A stretch of 64,000 bases of DNA from Montifringilla adamsi (lineage: Eukaryota > Chordata > Aves > Passeriformes > Passeridae). Both the position numbers and the translations under genes were made by a program. The stretch lies in contig JAGGNK010006449.1 of assembly GCA_017590115.1 (NCBI GenBank), positions 744,001 to 808,000 on the forward strand. The letters run 5' to 3'. Numbering within the stretch: position 1 is the first letter of the stretch; the number at the start of each line of letters is the position of its first letter. Positions 1 through 13,980 of the stretch are shown here, in pieces. The notes under the pieces were generated by a model. It was not told where the DNA came from. It did no database searches and saw only the letters and a list, made by a program, of their open reading frames with translations.

Positions 1-432
1 GGCTGGAGGATGGGACACAGGGGAAGAGCATTTGAGAACTAATACAAAGACTTGTCTGGGGAGGTGGGGAAAAGACCAATCAAGGGGCTTTGGAGAGCAA
101 CAAACATGAAAAAAATAAAGAGATAAGGAAATAAAAGGAGCCTCCAGCTTCCCTTTCATTTGTCCAAGCTGGAAGGCTTCAGATCTCAGTCTGGGCCTTC
201 CTTGTGCCATCTGATGCTACATACAGTCCTGTATCTGCTGAGATGTCCTGACTGACTTGTGAGAGTCAGGAGGGGCTGGACTTCATCAGGGTAATGGCCA
301 CTGTTTGCCATGACAGTCAATCCAAAAATGGGAGATGTACCCAAAAAGGATGTGCACAGATTTTGGGATGGCTCCCAGGATGGCAACCTTCCTGGATGTT
401 CACAGCCAACACTGACTGATCTAGAGAGCCAC

Positions 433-680
433 AACACATGGAATAGGTTTGGAGGAAAGGACCTTGGAGCTCATCCAGTCCCACCCCTGCCACAGCCAGG
501 GACACCTCCCACTGTCCCAGGCTCACCCAGCCTGGCCTTGGGCACTGCCAGGGATCCAGGGGCAGCCACAGCTGCTCTGGTCACCCTGTGTCAGGGCCTG
601 CCCACCTCACTGCCAGGAATTCCTTCCCAATGTCCCACCTAACCCTGCTCTCTGGCAGTGGGAAGCCACTTGCCTTTGTC
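433..680 (-). mobile_element. CR1 LINE fragment
   Basis: On the plus strand it reads CCAGTCCCACC, GCCTGGCCTTGGGCACTGCC and GGGCAGCCACAGCTGCTCTG, the reverse complement of the CR1 3' region. Confidence 0.85.
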
Positions 681-2850
681 ATATACATGGAAGAGGATTT
701 ATTTCATCCAGGAGTCAGTGGTTTCAGCATCAGGATTATTGTCTTTATCCTTTTCTTGCATGTGCTTGAAGGAAGCTCAGGTAACAACTCGTGTCTGAAA
801 CAAGGAGTGAGGTTCCTGTGAGGTGGTTGGGGCACCTTCAGAGTGATCCCTGCTGTGGGAGCTGCTGGCAGAGACCAGGAGCTTGTGTGGGGTGTGAGCT
901 CAGGGCTCACAGGGCAGGAGCAGGTTCAGGGAGTGCAGAAGCTCCTGAGGAGCTGGGAAGAGAACAAATCTGAACCAAGCCTGCAGTGGAGATTCACAGG
1001 CACAGGGGGAGAGGGCACCACAGAGTGCTGCTGCCCAAGTGCAGCTGGGATTTAATCTGTCGCTCCAGCAGCCTGGAACATGAGCAGGATGGAAGCAGCC
1101 AGGCCACGCTGCATGTCCTGGAAGCCACCCAGGGCTCCCTGGAGCAGAAAACAAATGCTCAAGACAGTCATGGGTGCAGTCAGCAGTTACCCCTCACGCA
1201 AGGGCAGGGCACATCAGACAATTCCTGTGATGGGATCGAGTCACTGTGTGCTGAGGTGTTGCTGTGACACTGTGACCATCTGCAAGGATGGCCCCTGGAG
1301 CCCTCTCAGAATAAAGAATGCTTGGAACAACACACTAATCCAATAAAAACTGGGGGCTCCACCAATGGAGGGTGAAAGGGAGGAGGAAAAAGAAAAAAGA
1401 GCCATATTTGAGCACAAGGTGTGGGAGAGGGGCTGGCAGTGCCAGCAGGTGTGGCAAGGTGTAGGAGAGGAGTAGGGGCTGAGTGGTGAGTACAGAGCTG
1501 CCTGCAAGGGCAGCAACCACCCTGGAGACCCTCACAGGAGGACTCGGTGTGTGCAAAGTGCCCAAGGCCACACCAGTGCTCCTCTGTGACACTGCTGGTG
1601 TGCTCTGCTCAAGGGGCTTTTATTATAAAAAATATAAAATTAGCAGTATGGTTAGATGTGGGGGAAGCTCACAGGGAATGCTCTTTTGAGACGTCAGTGT
1701 TGCTGTTGGCCTCTCAGCACACCCAGAATTTGAGTGGTGACCTCAGAAGTCAACAGAAATCTTGGAAATTCCTCAATTCCTGTACAACACAGTCCCTGGG
1801 CCAAGTCTCTACTCAGGCCCACAGACTCTCTTCACCCAACAAGTCATTGAAGACTGATTTTTCTCAAACTCTCATTCCCATCTTGTCCTAGAAAATTGTC
1901 CAGCACTATATTCCCTCTCTAGAATGTATTTTTTGATGTAAGAGACCACAGGAACTGGTCTGCTGCTTGTTGGGAGGATTTCTCTGCCCAGCTTTGGTGC
2001 AGACATTGAAGTCATCTAGAGACACAATATTGCTTTTCTCATGGAGGAGTTGAAGACTGGGATGGAGATTTCAGCCCTTCACAGCTGTCTGCAGTATCTC
2101 CCTAAGAAACTCCTTCCTATTCCAGTTACTGTGAGGAAATCCTCACACCTCACAATGTTCTGTTTGAGCACTGATTGATTATTTTGTAATCTCTGCATAT
2201 CTGCACTGAATTGCTACATCAGGGAATCCACTGAGCCCAGTAGTTATAATTTTACAAAGTCCTTTTCCCGACAAATAATGTAACTCAGAATCCCAGGAAA
2301 CCACTAAGCAAATTAAAATCCGATGCACAATAAACAATTCAGCTTTAAAAAATAGATGGCACAATAAATGAACCAGAACTGGCCCCGTTCCCATCCACAA
2401 AGGAAGATTAGTGGGAGCAGTGTGACCTCTGCAAAGCATCAAACCATCCAGGAGTGCAGTATAAAAGTGTCCACCCCCTTTAATTGCTGCTTTGCCTTGA
2501 TTGAAAAATATCAGATATTTTCTGAAAGGGACCATAAACCTCCCATGAATTTTGTTTCAGAGAAATGCAAATCCTTTTCTGTCAAGCCAGCACCCAAAGT
2601 GTGCCCCGTGCAGAGCAGCTGAGCTCTTGTGGAGAGGAGATCAAGGCCACAAGATCCGGCCTGGATTCATCCTCCTGTTCAGGACTGAGAGGCACTTGGG
2701 CCAAGTGTTCCAGGAGAACACAGCCATAACTTCTCAGCTCTTTGAGAAAACCTCTCCAGTTCATTGCCTCACCATGTGTCCTCTGTGGCTTCTTTCCCTC
2801 TACCCAGGAAGATCTTGAGATGCTGAACAATTGGAGGATGACCAAGACAA
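681..2850. other. No gene recognised
   Basis: Mixed unique sequence. Open frames are short and lack splice-linked partners; no repeat family is recognised. Confidence 0.5.
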
Positions 2851-3010
2851 TCACGGAATCATGGAATGGCTCGGGCTGGAAGAGACCATAAAGTCCATCT
2901 TGTTCCAAACCCCTGCCATGGGCAGGGACACCTTCCACTATCCCAGGGTGCTCCAAGACCCATCCAACCTGGTCTTGGACACTTCCAGGGACGATGCACT
3001 TCCATGGTCA
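2851..3010 (-). mobile_element. CR1 LINE fragment
   Basis: Begins with the tail motif ATCACGGAATCATGGAATGG, followed by CATGGGCAGGGACACCTTCC. Confidence 0.88.
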
Positions 3011-4205
3011 TGCCTGGATCACAGGGAGTACAAGGAGAGGTGGTGGGATCTGAGCTGGGTGAATCAGATGAAGGCTGAAGGATGGATTTACCAGCAGCTA
3101 CATCTACTTGGAGGACAATGACAAAGAGGACAGAAGAGAGCTAAGTGGTACCAGACAGTCCAACAAGGGGCAAGAGTCACAAACTGCAGCCTGGGACGTT
3201 CAAGGTGGCTTTTAGGAAAAGCTCTCTCCCCCAGATTTCTCTGCAGCCCCTGCACGGGTCGCCAAAGAGGTGAGGTGCCCCCACCCTCTCATTGGATATT
3301 CCATTCAATATTTGGATTGGTAAAGGCTAAGCCACCCTGATCTAGTGTAGGGAACGGTGCTGTGAGTGGGAGCTCCATCATCCACAGAAATTCCTGTGGC
3401 CAGCTTGGATCAGCCCAACTTAGAATTGAAGGAAAGAGTAGGAGCATTTCTAAAACGCTGGGACTTGAACCTTCATGATGAGCAAAGTGGTACAAGGACA
3501 TAAGGATCCTCTGCTCAGCTCTTCCTGAGGTTCTAAACCTGGGGTTTGGCTTTGCAGAATTTACTCACGCTATCTAAGTGTTGCCTTCTATGGGAAGGAG
3601 AGTCGTGGAGTACATCTGATTAATGCTTTTCCCCTCACACCAGTATGGAAAATTTGGGGCCAATCCCCATTCTGGTGCTTGGCATGTTGGCAGCACTCAG
3701 GACATTCTGACAAACCTTCCTGGAACTACGACAAACCCTGCCCATGTCTTCCCTCCTGCAAGTCATGTTCAGCCTCTTTATAAAATAACCCAGACACATC
3801 TGGGGTGAGTGATTGGAGGCCTTCCAGCTTTCTTGGCTGAAGATCCAGCCCATATTTGAGCCAGTGTTGGTGGAGATCTCACTCTTCCTGTGTCTTGGCC
3901 CTGGGAGTCAATGTCAGAAGATGCAGAGCATTCATCTGACTTTGCCAGGAATGGTGTTTCTTTCCTAATAGGTGGGGTTGTGCTTTCCCAGGTACTCCAT
4001 TCCCCAGTGCCTGCTTCCCCTGCCTCCTCCCTTTTTAACTCATGGGATGCTGTGAAATGTTGGTCAGGAATTCCACAGGAATGGAACGACAATGGGCCCA
4101 TCTGGCAAAATCAGCAGCTTTATGAGATTAATTTTATATCAATGAGTTTGATAACGAACAAGTTGCTTTGATTGTATCTAAGGCACTTTTACCACCTCCT
4201 CACTA
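3011..4205. other. No gene recognised
   Basis: Unique sequence with no conserved open frame, repeat or promoter-like feature that I can identify. Confidence 0.5.
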
Positions 4206-4380
4206 TCAGTCCAGAGAAGCTGTGGCTGCCCCATCCATGGAAATGTCCAAGGCCAGGTTGAATGGGGCTTGGAGCAACCTGGGATAGTGACACGTGTCCC
4301 TGTCCATGCAGGGGGTGGAACTGGATGGGCTTAAAGGTTCCTTCCAACCAAAATCATTCTGGGATTCTGTACAATTCTAT
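4206..4380 (+). mobile_element. CR1 LINE fragment
   Basis: Sense order is AGAAGCTGTGGCTGCCCC, then CCAAGGCCAGGTTGAATGGG, ending GGTTCCTTCCAACC and a GATTCTGT-type tail. Confidence 0.88.
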
Positions 4381-4851
4381 TTATTTTCCCTATTATTCAT
4401 CATGGATCCAGGATAAACTTTGACATTTCTGGCAAAGGTATGAATTTCCCTAAAAGTTCATCATTTAAAAAGTGAGCAGGAAAAATACAGGATTCCTGAG
4501 TAACAAAATAAATTTGTTATCACTCCCTGTGCCCAAAATACTGGCAAAGCAATTCCTGCAGCTCCAGTTTCTGTCCCAGGGACTGTGCTGTCCCCATGGG
4601 CAAAGCAACACTGGGGATTTCTCAGCCCACTTTGGGACATGGGGGTTTGGGAGCTGTGTCCATGACCACAGAGCTCCAACACCTCCCACTGCCAGTTGTC
4701 TTCCATGCAGATTTTTTTTTTTGCAGTTTTGACTCACGTCTTTCAGAAGATTTAGAACAGCTCAGCACCTGGGAAGGGATTCCCAATTGGCTTTTTATTT
4801 TTTTATAACCTGACAAACCTTAACAAATTCACTTTTCCATCTGTTCTAGAG

Positions 4852-4965
4852 GTGTCCATGGGCAGGGACACCTTCCACTATCCCAGGTTGCTCCAAGGTC
4901 CAGGGCCTTGGACACTTACAGGGATGGGGCAGCCACAGCTCCCCTGGTTCTCAGAGAGACAACTT
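4852..4965 (-). mobile_element. CR1 LINE fragment, truncated at both ends
   Basis: Contains CCATGGGCAGGGACACCTTC and GATGGGGCAGCCACAGCTCC. Confidence 0.82.
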
Positions 4966-5734
4966 GGATGGTGGAACCCCAAACAAATTACAGGGGATGG
5001 GTTAATTGTGAGGAATCCTTTGATTGTGTGGCCAGCAATGCTGGATTTTCCTGTGTTGCACATGGAAAAATCAACCACAGAAGTGTTTACAGTGATGTCT
5101 TTTCTCCTGATTTATTACAATGGAAATTCAGGAGCCATCTGTGCCTTTTTTTTTTTTTTTGTAATATTAGAAAAGAAAAGGTACTGAGACGACAGAGCCA
5201 AGCTTACTAAAACAGGAAATTTCAATTGTGTTGCATAAGGATGTATTTTTCTTGTTTTGTTTAGGCTGTATTTTGCTAAATAAAATGCTTATTTTATTTG
5301 AACAACTGGAAAGCATTTTCTGATCCTTATTTTTCATTTGGAAGCTGAGAACAAACTCAATTTTTTACCTACACCATGAGATACTGTAGTAAATATATTT
5401 TTAAAATATTTTGTTTGTGGAGATAAATGCGTACAAAAACTGTAAATTCATGTAAATGTATGCAAATATAGTATCTTGAAGACAAAGAAAATGCCGTTTC
5501 AAGTGTTTGGGTGGTTTGGATGAATATGGCATAAGCATCTCTTTGCTATTGTTTATGTGGCTCACCACAGAGATAAAACAACAGCAGGTTGTGGCAGAAA
5601 TTCCCACAATTTCCCACTTGTGATTTCACTTCTGGTCTCACAGCCACAATTTCAAAACTCTTTATGAACTAACCATGGCAAATACTCCTCTGGCTGCAGG
5701 TAGGCAGAGATGATTTGAGGGCATCACCCAGACA

Positions 5735-6008
5735 TCCCCCAGAGGTACTGGCACTGCCCAGGCTCCCCAGGGGACGGGCACGGCCTGAGGCTGCCAGAGC
5801 TCCAGCAGAGTTTGGACAAGGCTCTCGGGTACAGCTGGGACTGCTGGGGTGTCTGTGCAGGGCCAGGAGCTGGGCTCTGGTCCCTGTGGGTCCCTTCCAG
5901 CTGGGGACGTTCTGTGATTCCATGTGGAAGGCGCTGATATCCCTGAGGGCAGGGGGTGGGAGCGAGATGATCTTTAAGGTCCTTCCTACCCAGCCCATTC
6001 TGTGATCC
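5735..6008 (+). mobile_element. Two adjoining CR1 3' fragments of different subfamilies
   Basis: The first (5,735-5,925) has CAGGGCCAGGAGCTGGGCTC and GGGTCCCTTCCAGCTGG. The second (5,945-6,008) has GATGATCTTTAAGGTCC and a CATTCTGTGATCC tail. Confidence 0.8.
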
Positions 6009-6216
6009 TCAGGCTCCTCCTTTGGGCGGCCCAGCCCTGCTCTGAACTGAGGCTGTGACAGCCCCAGGGCTCTGCAGGTGACCTTCCTTCTCCCACAGGT
6101 CACTTTTCTGCCCTTTTGTACCTTACCACAACAGAGGCACGAACCCACACAGGACCTGTCCCTCACATTTCTCCTGGCCTCAAAAAGTGATGAACTCTTC
6201 TCCTGAGCACCATTCC

Positions 6217-6635
6217 TCTTGTATTCGCGGGGTTCCCAGACGAAGGAAGGAAATGATGAATCTGACTCCATGTTCTTAGAAGGCTAATTTATTATTTCAT
6301 GATCTATATTATATTAAAGAATACTGTACTAAACTATACTAAATTATACTAAAGAATACAGAAAGGATACAGACAGAAGGCTAAAAGATACTGATGAAAA
6401 CTCGTGACTCTTTATAGAGCCTCGACACAGCTTGGCCCTGATTGGCCAATAAGTAAAAACAATTCAATGAAACAATCACCTGTTGGATAAACAATCTCCA
6501 AATCACATTCCAAGGCAGCAAAACAGAGGAGACGCAAATCAGATAATTATTGTTTTCCTTTTTCTCTGAGGCTTCTCAGCTTCCCAGGAGAGAAATCCTG
6601 GCAAAGGGATTTTCCCAGAAAATATGACGGTGACA
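6217..6635 (-). mobile_element. Solo LTR of an endogenous retrovirus (passerine type, ERVK-like)
   Basis: It is flanked by CCATTCC at 6,210-6,216 and 6,636-6,642, so the target duplication is 6-7 bp. On the minus strand it starts TGTCACCGTC, has a TATA-like CTCTATAAAGAG, and an AATAAATTAGCC polyadenylation signal. Its outer 3' dinucleotide is mutated. No internal retroviral genes adjoin it. The family resembles a common passerine LTR from memory; the name is not assigned. Confidence 0.85.
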
Positions 6636-6642
6636 CCATTCC

Positions 6643-7419
6643 TTATGTAACCTCACAAAGGATTAAATTAGAATTTCAGCCCAGCCCTCATAGAGGAAGA
6701 GGTTTGCAGACTCTGCACCTGAAGCAGATCATGGTGACCATATTTTACAGGGATTTGGGGGGGAAAAAACCAATCACAAAATCAAAGTTCAAAGCCCAAA
6801 ACTGCTGAGTGCTATTTCACTTTGGAGGGTCATGCAAGGGAGCATTTGAGACGATGTTAAGGAATTTCAAATCCTGGGATTAGGATTTGTGGGAGGGGGA
6901 TGTTATCCCAAGCATCTCTCTCTGAGGACTATATTTACTTCAGAACATTTGTGGGTCCAGATTTCTCTGGGAATTAGCAGAGCAGTAGCAGCTTCCCACA
7001 GGGTGACAGAAGGTGACACAAATCACTGGGCGGAGCTGGATTTGGAGCGCTGTCCCCGTTAATCCCAGGGATTTTCACAACAACCCCAGTGCAAGCACTG
7101 TGCTCACCCAGGGAGCCGTGCTGTGTACTCAGGTGGATCTGTGGGGAGCAGCAAAGAACACAGAGAAGACAATCCAGGGATCTTCCTCCTTTCACTTCAG
7201 GTTTGTGGAAAATGTCATCTGCTGCTGAGTCAATATTATTTATAATTTTGAGGACACAGTGAATGGTCCCCAGAATACAAGGTGCTTTTTTGTGCTTTGA
7301 ATGAAGGTCTGAATCTTTCTGTTCATTATGAGCTAATTGAGAACATTCTCCAAATATTCCTGCAGGCAATTCCCGTGAAGTCTAGGGAGGTGTATAACTT
7401 TTGTGCTATAAATCTGACA
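6643..7419. other. No gene recognised
   Basis: Unique sequence right of the 6.2-kb LTR; only short incidental open frames. Confidence 0.5.
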
Positions 7420-7590
7420 GAGGGTAGGGTTAGATGGGATTTTGGGAGGAAATCCTTCCTGTGAGGGTGGGTAGGCCCTGGCACAGGGTTCCCAGAGCAG
7501 CTGTGGCTGCCCCTGGATCCCTGGAAGTGTCCAAGGCCAGGTTGGATGGGGCTTGGAGACAATCCGGGATAGTGGGAGCCGTCCCTGCCC
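7420..7590 (+). mobile_element. CR1 LINE fragment, 3' tail missing
   Basis: GGGAGGAAATCCTTCCTGTG, then GTCCAAGGCCAGGTTGGATG. It stops before the usual CCTTCCAACC tail. Confidence 0.85.
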
Positions 7591-9514
7591 ATTTCTTTTT
7601 TCAATTTCACATCCCACATCAAAATGTAATCCATTATAATCCCCAGGTTTTTGCAAAGCTGCTTCACTTCTGCTGAACTCCTGCTGGATTACCTGGCATG
7701 CACCTGCTCGTGTTTATTCCTTAAAAAATACGGGACTGCACCTCCAGGCTCCAGAACAGACTCCTCCTCTGAAACGTCTCCCTGTACAAATCATCTCTCA
7801 CAGCCTGGTTTCATCTGCAAATGTCAGCAAAGTCTGTTCAATACAAGGTGTTAAATGGAAATATTGGATCCTGCTGGCTCACACAGATTCCTGAAGAATC
7901 ACACTTGATGCAACACCTTGGTTTGACAGGGAACAATTCCTAACTCCTCTCTGAACATGGCTTTCTCCAATCAGCTTTACAAGGATGTTGTGATTGCTCT
8001 GTGATGAGATAATTTTCTCAAAACAAGCACAATAAACTCAAATTATTCAGTTAAGGTTACACTTGAAAGACATTCAAATATGGATAAGTGGGAAGTACGC
8101 AATCCACACAGCCAGATCTGGCTTTTTTCACAGCTGAGTTACTTTTTTCGGCTCAAAATATTGCAGAACATGTGGGTTTGTTTTTAAAGATAGCACGAGT
8201 TGGCAGCAGAGCCACAAAAACACTTCTCATCACTTTTGGTACAATTTAGGGCAATATGAAGAGCTTGAACATCTTTTCTTCCCTAGCTATGAGCGGATTA
8301 TTTTGATGTGTAGTATTCCCTTGGAATTTCTTGACTTTATCACACACTACAATATCCCTGTGGTGGTTTTTAACCCTCCCCAACTGGTCTTTTCCTTCAG
8401 TCTGAACTCTGCTTTAATACAATCTTTTGTAAGAGCTGCTCATTCTTTCTCTCAGTGAGCAGATTTCAGATTTTAATTATTGAAGATTCCCCTTTCAGAA
8501 AGGCTCAAGGCCCTGGGAGAAGCTGTGGAAGAAGGTGCTTGAAGCCTGAACCTGGAATAGCTGCTTTCCCTTCCCATCTCCTTCTTTTATTGCCCTTCTT
8601 CACAAAAAAGTTCCTTTATGTCACCCTTCTTCAGAACAAAAATGCATTTTCCATCCCCTCTTTCTACTCTTTAATAGCCCCGTGTTTAAATGACCCCAGC
8701 ACAGGGATGTAAATAAAAAGATTGTCATCTGGAACAATTTTCCACAAGCCCCACCACAGGCCTGAGCCAAGGCTCCCTGGGATGCTCTTCCCAATTTCCC
8801 TTTGATTTTCTACCTTTAGTGAAACAAAAAGAATGAAAACAGCTACATCTCCAATATTTGTTGGCCTTTTAATTTTTTTTTATATACAAGGTCTTTGTCT
8901 TTCAGGAGGTCATCTCAGGAACCTGGTGAGGAGATGTAATGATATTCATTATCTCAGTAGACAGAAGCACAGGTGAAATCTCAGTTAGGAATTTTAACAG
9001 AAAGGTAAAACCCCAGCCTAGCTGATGAGCAGGACCTGCACTTGTCCTTCCCAGCCTGGATGGTCTTGCCAAGATGAAGACATGGAAGGCGTGGTCAGCA
9101 GTGAGGATTGCTGAGCTATTTTGGAATAAATCTCCTTTAGGAGAAATAGAATTGGCAGTGTCCATCACCTGGAGGAGGGGGAAAGAAGAGGGTGGGGAAG
9201 ACAAACCCCCAAACCAGAGGTCATCTTCATTTGTAGTGAAGAGTCACACGTGCTAAAAGGGGCTGACGGTGCTGGTTGATTTTCCCCATGTTTGTTTTGC
9301 AAACCTGCTGATCCCATTGTGAGTGACCCACAGACATGTGGGGCAAGGGGAGTGCCAGGTTCTGCCTTCTGGAAGGTGCTCAGTTGGATCCAATATTCTG
9401 TTTACCTTCATAAAAAGGTGACCCAGAATTCCTCAGCTCACCCCCTGCCCCCAACAGCAAGGCAAGGAGGAGCTGGTCTGTGTGAGGGCTAAGCCAGTGA
9501 GCAGAGCACCCCAG
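7591..9514. other. No gene recognised
   Basis: Mostly AT-rich unique sequence without a supported exon or repeat family. Confidence 0.5.
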
Positions 9515-9790
9515 AACCCCAGAATCCCAGACTCAATTAGGATGGAAAAGACCTCCGAGGTCATTCAGTCCAACTTGTGACCCAACACCATCATATCAAC
9601 CAGACAACGGCACCAAGTGCCACATCCAGGCTGACCTTAAATCCCCCTGCGGACCGTGACTCCACCACCTCCCTGGGCAGCCCCTTCCAGTGCCCAATCA
9701 CTCTTTCTGTGAAGAACTTCTCCCTGATGCCCAGCCTGAACCTCCCCTGCTGCAGCTTTAAGGCTGTGTCCTCTGGGATTCCCCAAGTGA
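9515..9790 (-). mobile_element. CR1 LINE fragment (older subfamily)
   Basis: Contains CCAGAATCCCAGACTC, GACCGTGACTCCACCACCTC and CTGTGAAGAACTTCTCCCTG, reverse complement of a CR1 3' region. Confidence 0.82.
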
Positions 9791-9904
9791 GGATCCTCTG
9801 CTGCACACAAAGACACAGATCTGGAGTCAGGGTGTGCTGGGCAGTGATGCAGAGTCAGCATCTCACCTCCTCACATCCTCTTGCTCCATGAATGGCTGGC
9901 TGGA

Positions 9905-10530
9905 GGTTCCCAGAGCACTCAGGGGTCTGAAAAGGAGCAGCAACTCCATGTCTGTGCTGTCCAGGGTCTGGGAGGGATGAGCAGCTGAGACGGAGCAGCT
10001 TTCCACCAGAGAGCTGGGATGCAGCTGCACCTCAAATCCTGGAGCAGTTCTGGGGTCCTCAGGACAAGAAAGACATGGAGCATGTTCAGAGAAGGGAACA
10101 GAGATGGGGAAGGGACTGGAGCACCAGGAGAGGCTGAGGGAGCTGGGAAGGGGCTCAGCTGGAGAAAAGGAGGCTCAGGAGGGACCTTGTGGCCCTGCAC
10201 AGCTCCTGACAGGAGGGGACAGCCAGGGGGGTCGGGCTGAGCTCCAGGGAACAGGGACAGGAGGAGAGGGAACGGCCTCAGGCTGGGCCAGGGCAGGCTC
10301 AGAGTGGGCATCAGGTAAAGCTTCTTCACAGAAAGGGTTGGGCAGGCACGGGCACAGGCTGCCCAGGGCAGCAGTGGTATCACCATCCCTGAAAGGGGTC
10401 AAAACCATCTGGGATGGCACCTGGGGACAGGGGTTAAGGATGGACCTGATGCTGCTGAGTCAATAACTGGACCTGATGATCTTGGAGGACTTTTCCAACC
10501 TCGGTGATTTCCTGATTCTATTTAGGCTGG
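9905..10530 (+). mobile_element. CR1 LINE 3' fragment, about 0.6 kb
   Basis: Covers the end of the reverse-transcriptase-region sequence and the 3' UTR: GCTCAGCTGGAGAAAAGGAG, GACAGGAGGGGACAGCC, CTGCCCAGGGCAGCAGTGG, and a GGACTTTTCCAACCTCGGTG tail. No intact ORF. Confidence 0.85.
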
Positions 10531-13500
10531 AAATGTGGAGGGCAAGGTCTTTTTTTGGCAGCAGATGACTGATGAAGAAGAGGAGTGAGATCCACGAGGA
10601 AAGGATTCCATTACCCAGATCGCAGGAGGACCCATCTGCCATTTCAGTTTGGTGGGTTGTTATGCCAGAGCTGCTGCAGGACATGCCTGGAGATGTTTTT
10701 TTGATGTTCCCTTCCTTGATGAGAAGTGACCACGAAGTGCAGAAAGGTTTCTGTTCATTTGTTTTGCTTCCAGCAGGTGCCAGGATGCTTTTGGCAAAGG
10801 TCAGCTAAAAAGCAGACACATAATTCCATAATGGCATAAAGAGGCACTGCTTGTGTTTTGCACAATTTTGGTTTTTGAAAAATCCACACTGGAACTAAAA
10901 ATCTCATTTTCCCAAAGACAGAGTAAGAACAAAATGTCGTGTTTTCAACACCATTTAATTTTAAGTGGTCCCACTGAAAATTAAATACGGATTAGTTTTT
11001 CCCTTTAACAAAGTAATTTTCAACATTAGTGGGACAGGTAGAACAAATAATTCTGCTTTCACATGTCTGCCCACTATGTGAGTCCCTGGAGCTCCTCTGC
11101 TGTTTCAGGAAGCTGAAATTATCTTTTCTTACCCCATTTTCAGTTGCACTGCATTGCACAGGGGGTTGGATCTCATTTTGTCCTGGACAGTTTGAGAGTT
11201 TTCACATCAATTTCTTCCTGCTGATCCACCCACAACCACTCCACCTGTGAAAAACACCTATAATTGTACTCCTGTGTATGATACAAGAACAGGCTCACAA
11301 TCTTCGTGCCATTTTTTCATTTATTTGAGAGCTGCCCAATAAAAATAATAATTCTTTTAATAATCAATGAATAATCAATCAATGCATAACCAGAACCATC
11401 CAGTGAACCACATGGTGTGTGTTTATACAGGTGTATTTATGTTTTGAATCCCCAAATATAAATTTACTTACTTCATCAAATCAAGTATGAAATTCCTGAA
11501 AATCACTTTCATGGTAGAGGTGATGATAAGTATAAATTTCCTGGGATTTTGATCACTTGAAGAACAGTTTATATCCAGAGTAGGACCACTATGGCTAATC
11601 TGGTGTGCACACATGCCCAGACACACAGACACTGGAACAATTTTCACTCTGTGGGTTTTTCACAATAACTGATTCCAAGTGAATTAGGAGACAGACCTTT
11701 AGTCATTCCCAGAAACAAACCACAACAACAAAAAAGTGACATTGGAATGAAGGATTCTGCATTATGACAAAATGAGGGGGTTTAACACAGTGAGATGAAG
11801 GAGCTGCTTGTCCAGGTGCTTCCCTCAGATCCCAGGCACGCTGTATCCCAGGATGCTGCTGGGGGAGGAGGTCATTAACCTCAGCTCCAGCAGAGGCTGA
11901 TTCCTGCTGAAGAGAGAACCAGTTCCTGCCAATTGTCCTGTCAGACCTTTTTTCTGACCTTTGTTCCACATATTTCCCTTCCACAACATCATCAGCTGAG
12001 CTCAGACTCCTCCCAGTGCACATTTTATCTCCTCCTGAAGGGAGGATGCTCTTCCACTCCAGAGCAATTACAAGAAACCTCAGAGAATCCCGTGGCACAT
12101 CCCCCCACTGGACATAGCTTTCACCTCTTACTCCAAGAAAATTGGAAGAATTTTAAGCTAAAAAAAGAAAAAATCTTCAAATTAAATCTAGAAACTTATT
12201 TTTCCAAAAAGAAAACCCAAGTGACTGGTGGCAGCAAGAGAGAGAGATGGGTTTACAGGGCAAAGATCTGACAAAATACTTCAATTCTGGTTTCTGAACA
12301 CCATTTTCTGCTCCCCAGTGAACAGTTTCCAGTGAAAGTCTTCCCTAACAGGGACAGCAGCCAGGAAAAAAATAGCAAAAATTAATCAAAACATGTTTTA
12401 AAAGGGTCTATGAGCATAGACAGAAAGGAGTTTTTAACTTCTAAGAGAAAACTATTATTTTTTATATATTAAGCAGTTTGTATTTCAGTTGTCTTTGTTC
12501 CCCACTCAGAGATTCTCTCATTGAGGTCTTTGGTTGATTGTTTCTCAGTAGGGATCCTGAGCCAGATGAACACAATTGTATTTTAAATTTCTTTACACTT
12601 AAGAACATTTTTAGCAGAGATCGATCCAGTTGTTAAATTCTGTTAAATTCATGGTGCCTGTGGATGCTAATCATGTTCTGGAAGAAATATTCCAATGCAA
12701 AAGCCACACTCAATTGCACCTGAATCATGCAAATTGCAGCTTGAAAATACCAAAAATCTCTTTCTTCTCTTAGTTTTGGATGTTGCTTTGATCTGGGAAA
12801 GGGTTTGTGGAGGTAACTTCATGGCTTATTCACCCTCACAGGCAATTAATGTTGAATTCCTAAATGCTTGAAGAAATTCCTAGGCAGAGCTAATGGGTAA
12901 CAACAAAAATCCTTCACTACAGCATTTCAGGGTCAGAGACAGATTAATGTCCTTTTAGTAGTAATTTGGTTTCCACGGTAATCTTGGAAACAGTTACATA
13001 GTTCAGATTCTTGATCTGGCAAGTGAGATTTTTTTCCACACATGATCTTTATTTGCACTGCTGTTATACTTCTCTATGACAAATGAGATGGAAGTTCTTT
13101 GTTAAAATGAAAGGGCAGCTGTTTATATACCTTGAAAGAAAAGAAATATTTTTTTATCATTCAGTATGTGCCTTTTGCCTCTGATGTTCTGGAAAACTCT
13201 TGGATTCGTTAAATTTAGACTCCAAGCAGAGGAAGGTATGCAAAGACCTCAGGAATAAAACAAAATAAACATTTTTTTAAAAAATAATGTAGCAGATAAG
13301 GTAACCTGGTTAAACCTTGACTTTTTGAAACAAAGAAACCACAGAGCAGCTTCCGGGAGTGCGGGTTTTATGGTGTGGGACAAAGAAGGTTGGGTTGGCT
13401 CTTCCTCCATCACAGCCTCAGCGGAGGGCAGGGTTAAGGTCACTGGTGCCTGGTGAGCTCTACACTTGTCTAAAACATGCCCTCCATGTTTAGGTTCCTT

Positions 13501-13980
13501 GGTTTTGTCGGGGATGTGTGAAATATCTGTAAGATCTGAAATATCAGTCTGAGCTCACTGTGGAAAATGCAGAAGACAATTAAGTTGCTCAGATTCAGTC
13601 TTTGCTCCCCTGCACAAAACCCCTTGAACAGCAGATCTAAGACCTCTAACCATGAGCCTTTTCCTCTCCTGCCTCTTAAAGTTATTCAGCTTCCTATGAA
13701 GTAGTTAAATATTCATGGAGCTAAAGACTGCTCAGGCTGGAAGATCAGGAGCAACTTGCTGGGAAACAGCCTTTAAGTTGCAGAGTGTGTGTGAGCAGGA
13801 GGTGGGACAGCTGGCTGAGGACACAGAGGGGGTTGAACGAGTCTCTTGCAGCAGAAAAGCTGCAGAAAAACACCCCAGAAAAGGGGGATGTCCCTGCCCT
13901 TGGTGCTGGCTATATAGAACACCTTTGGGCTGTTGGCCATGTCACGTCTGGTACCCCCACAGCTCCACGGGCACAATGCA
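10531..13980. other. AT-rich intergenic DNA, no gene recognised
   Basis: About 3.4 kb of mostly AT-rich sequence with no CR1 or LTR that I recognise and no exon-like open frame with splice sites. Confidence 0.5.

Noticed and set aside
5669..6271. 200-codon minus-strand open frame
   Set aside because: It spans CR1 tails and the end of an LTR.
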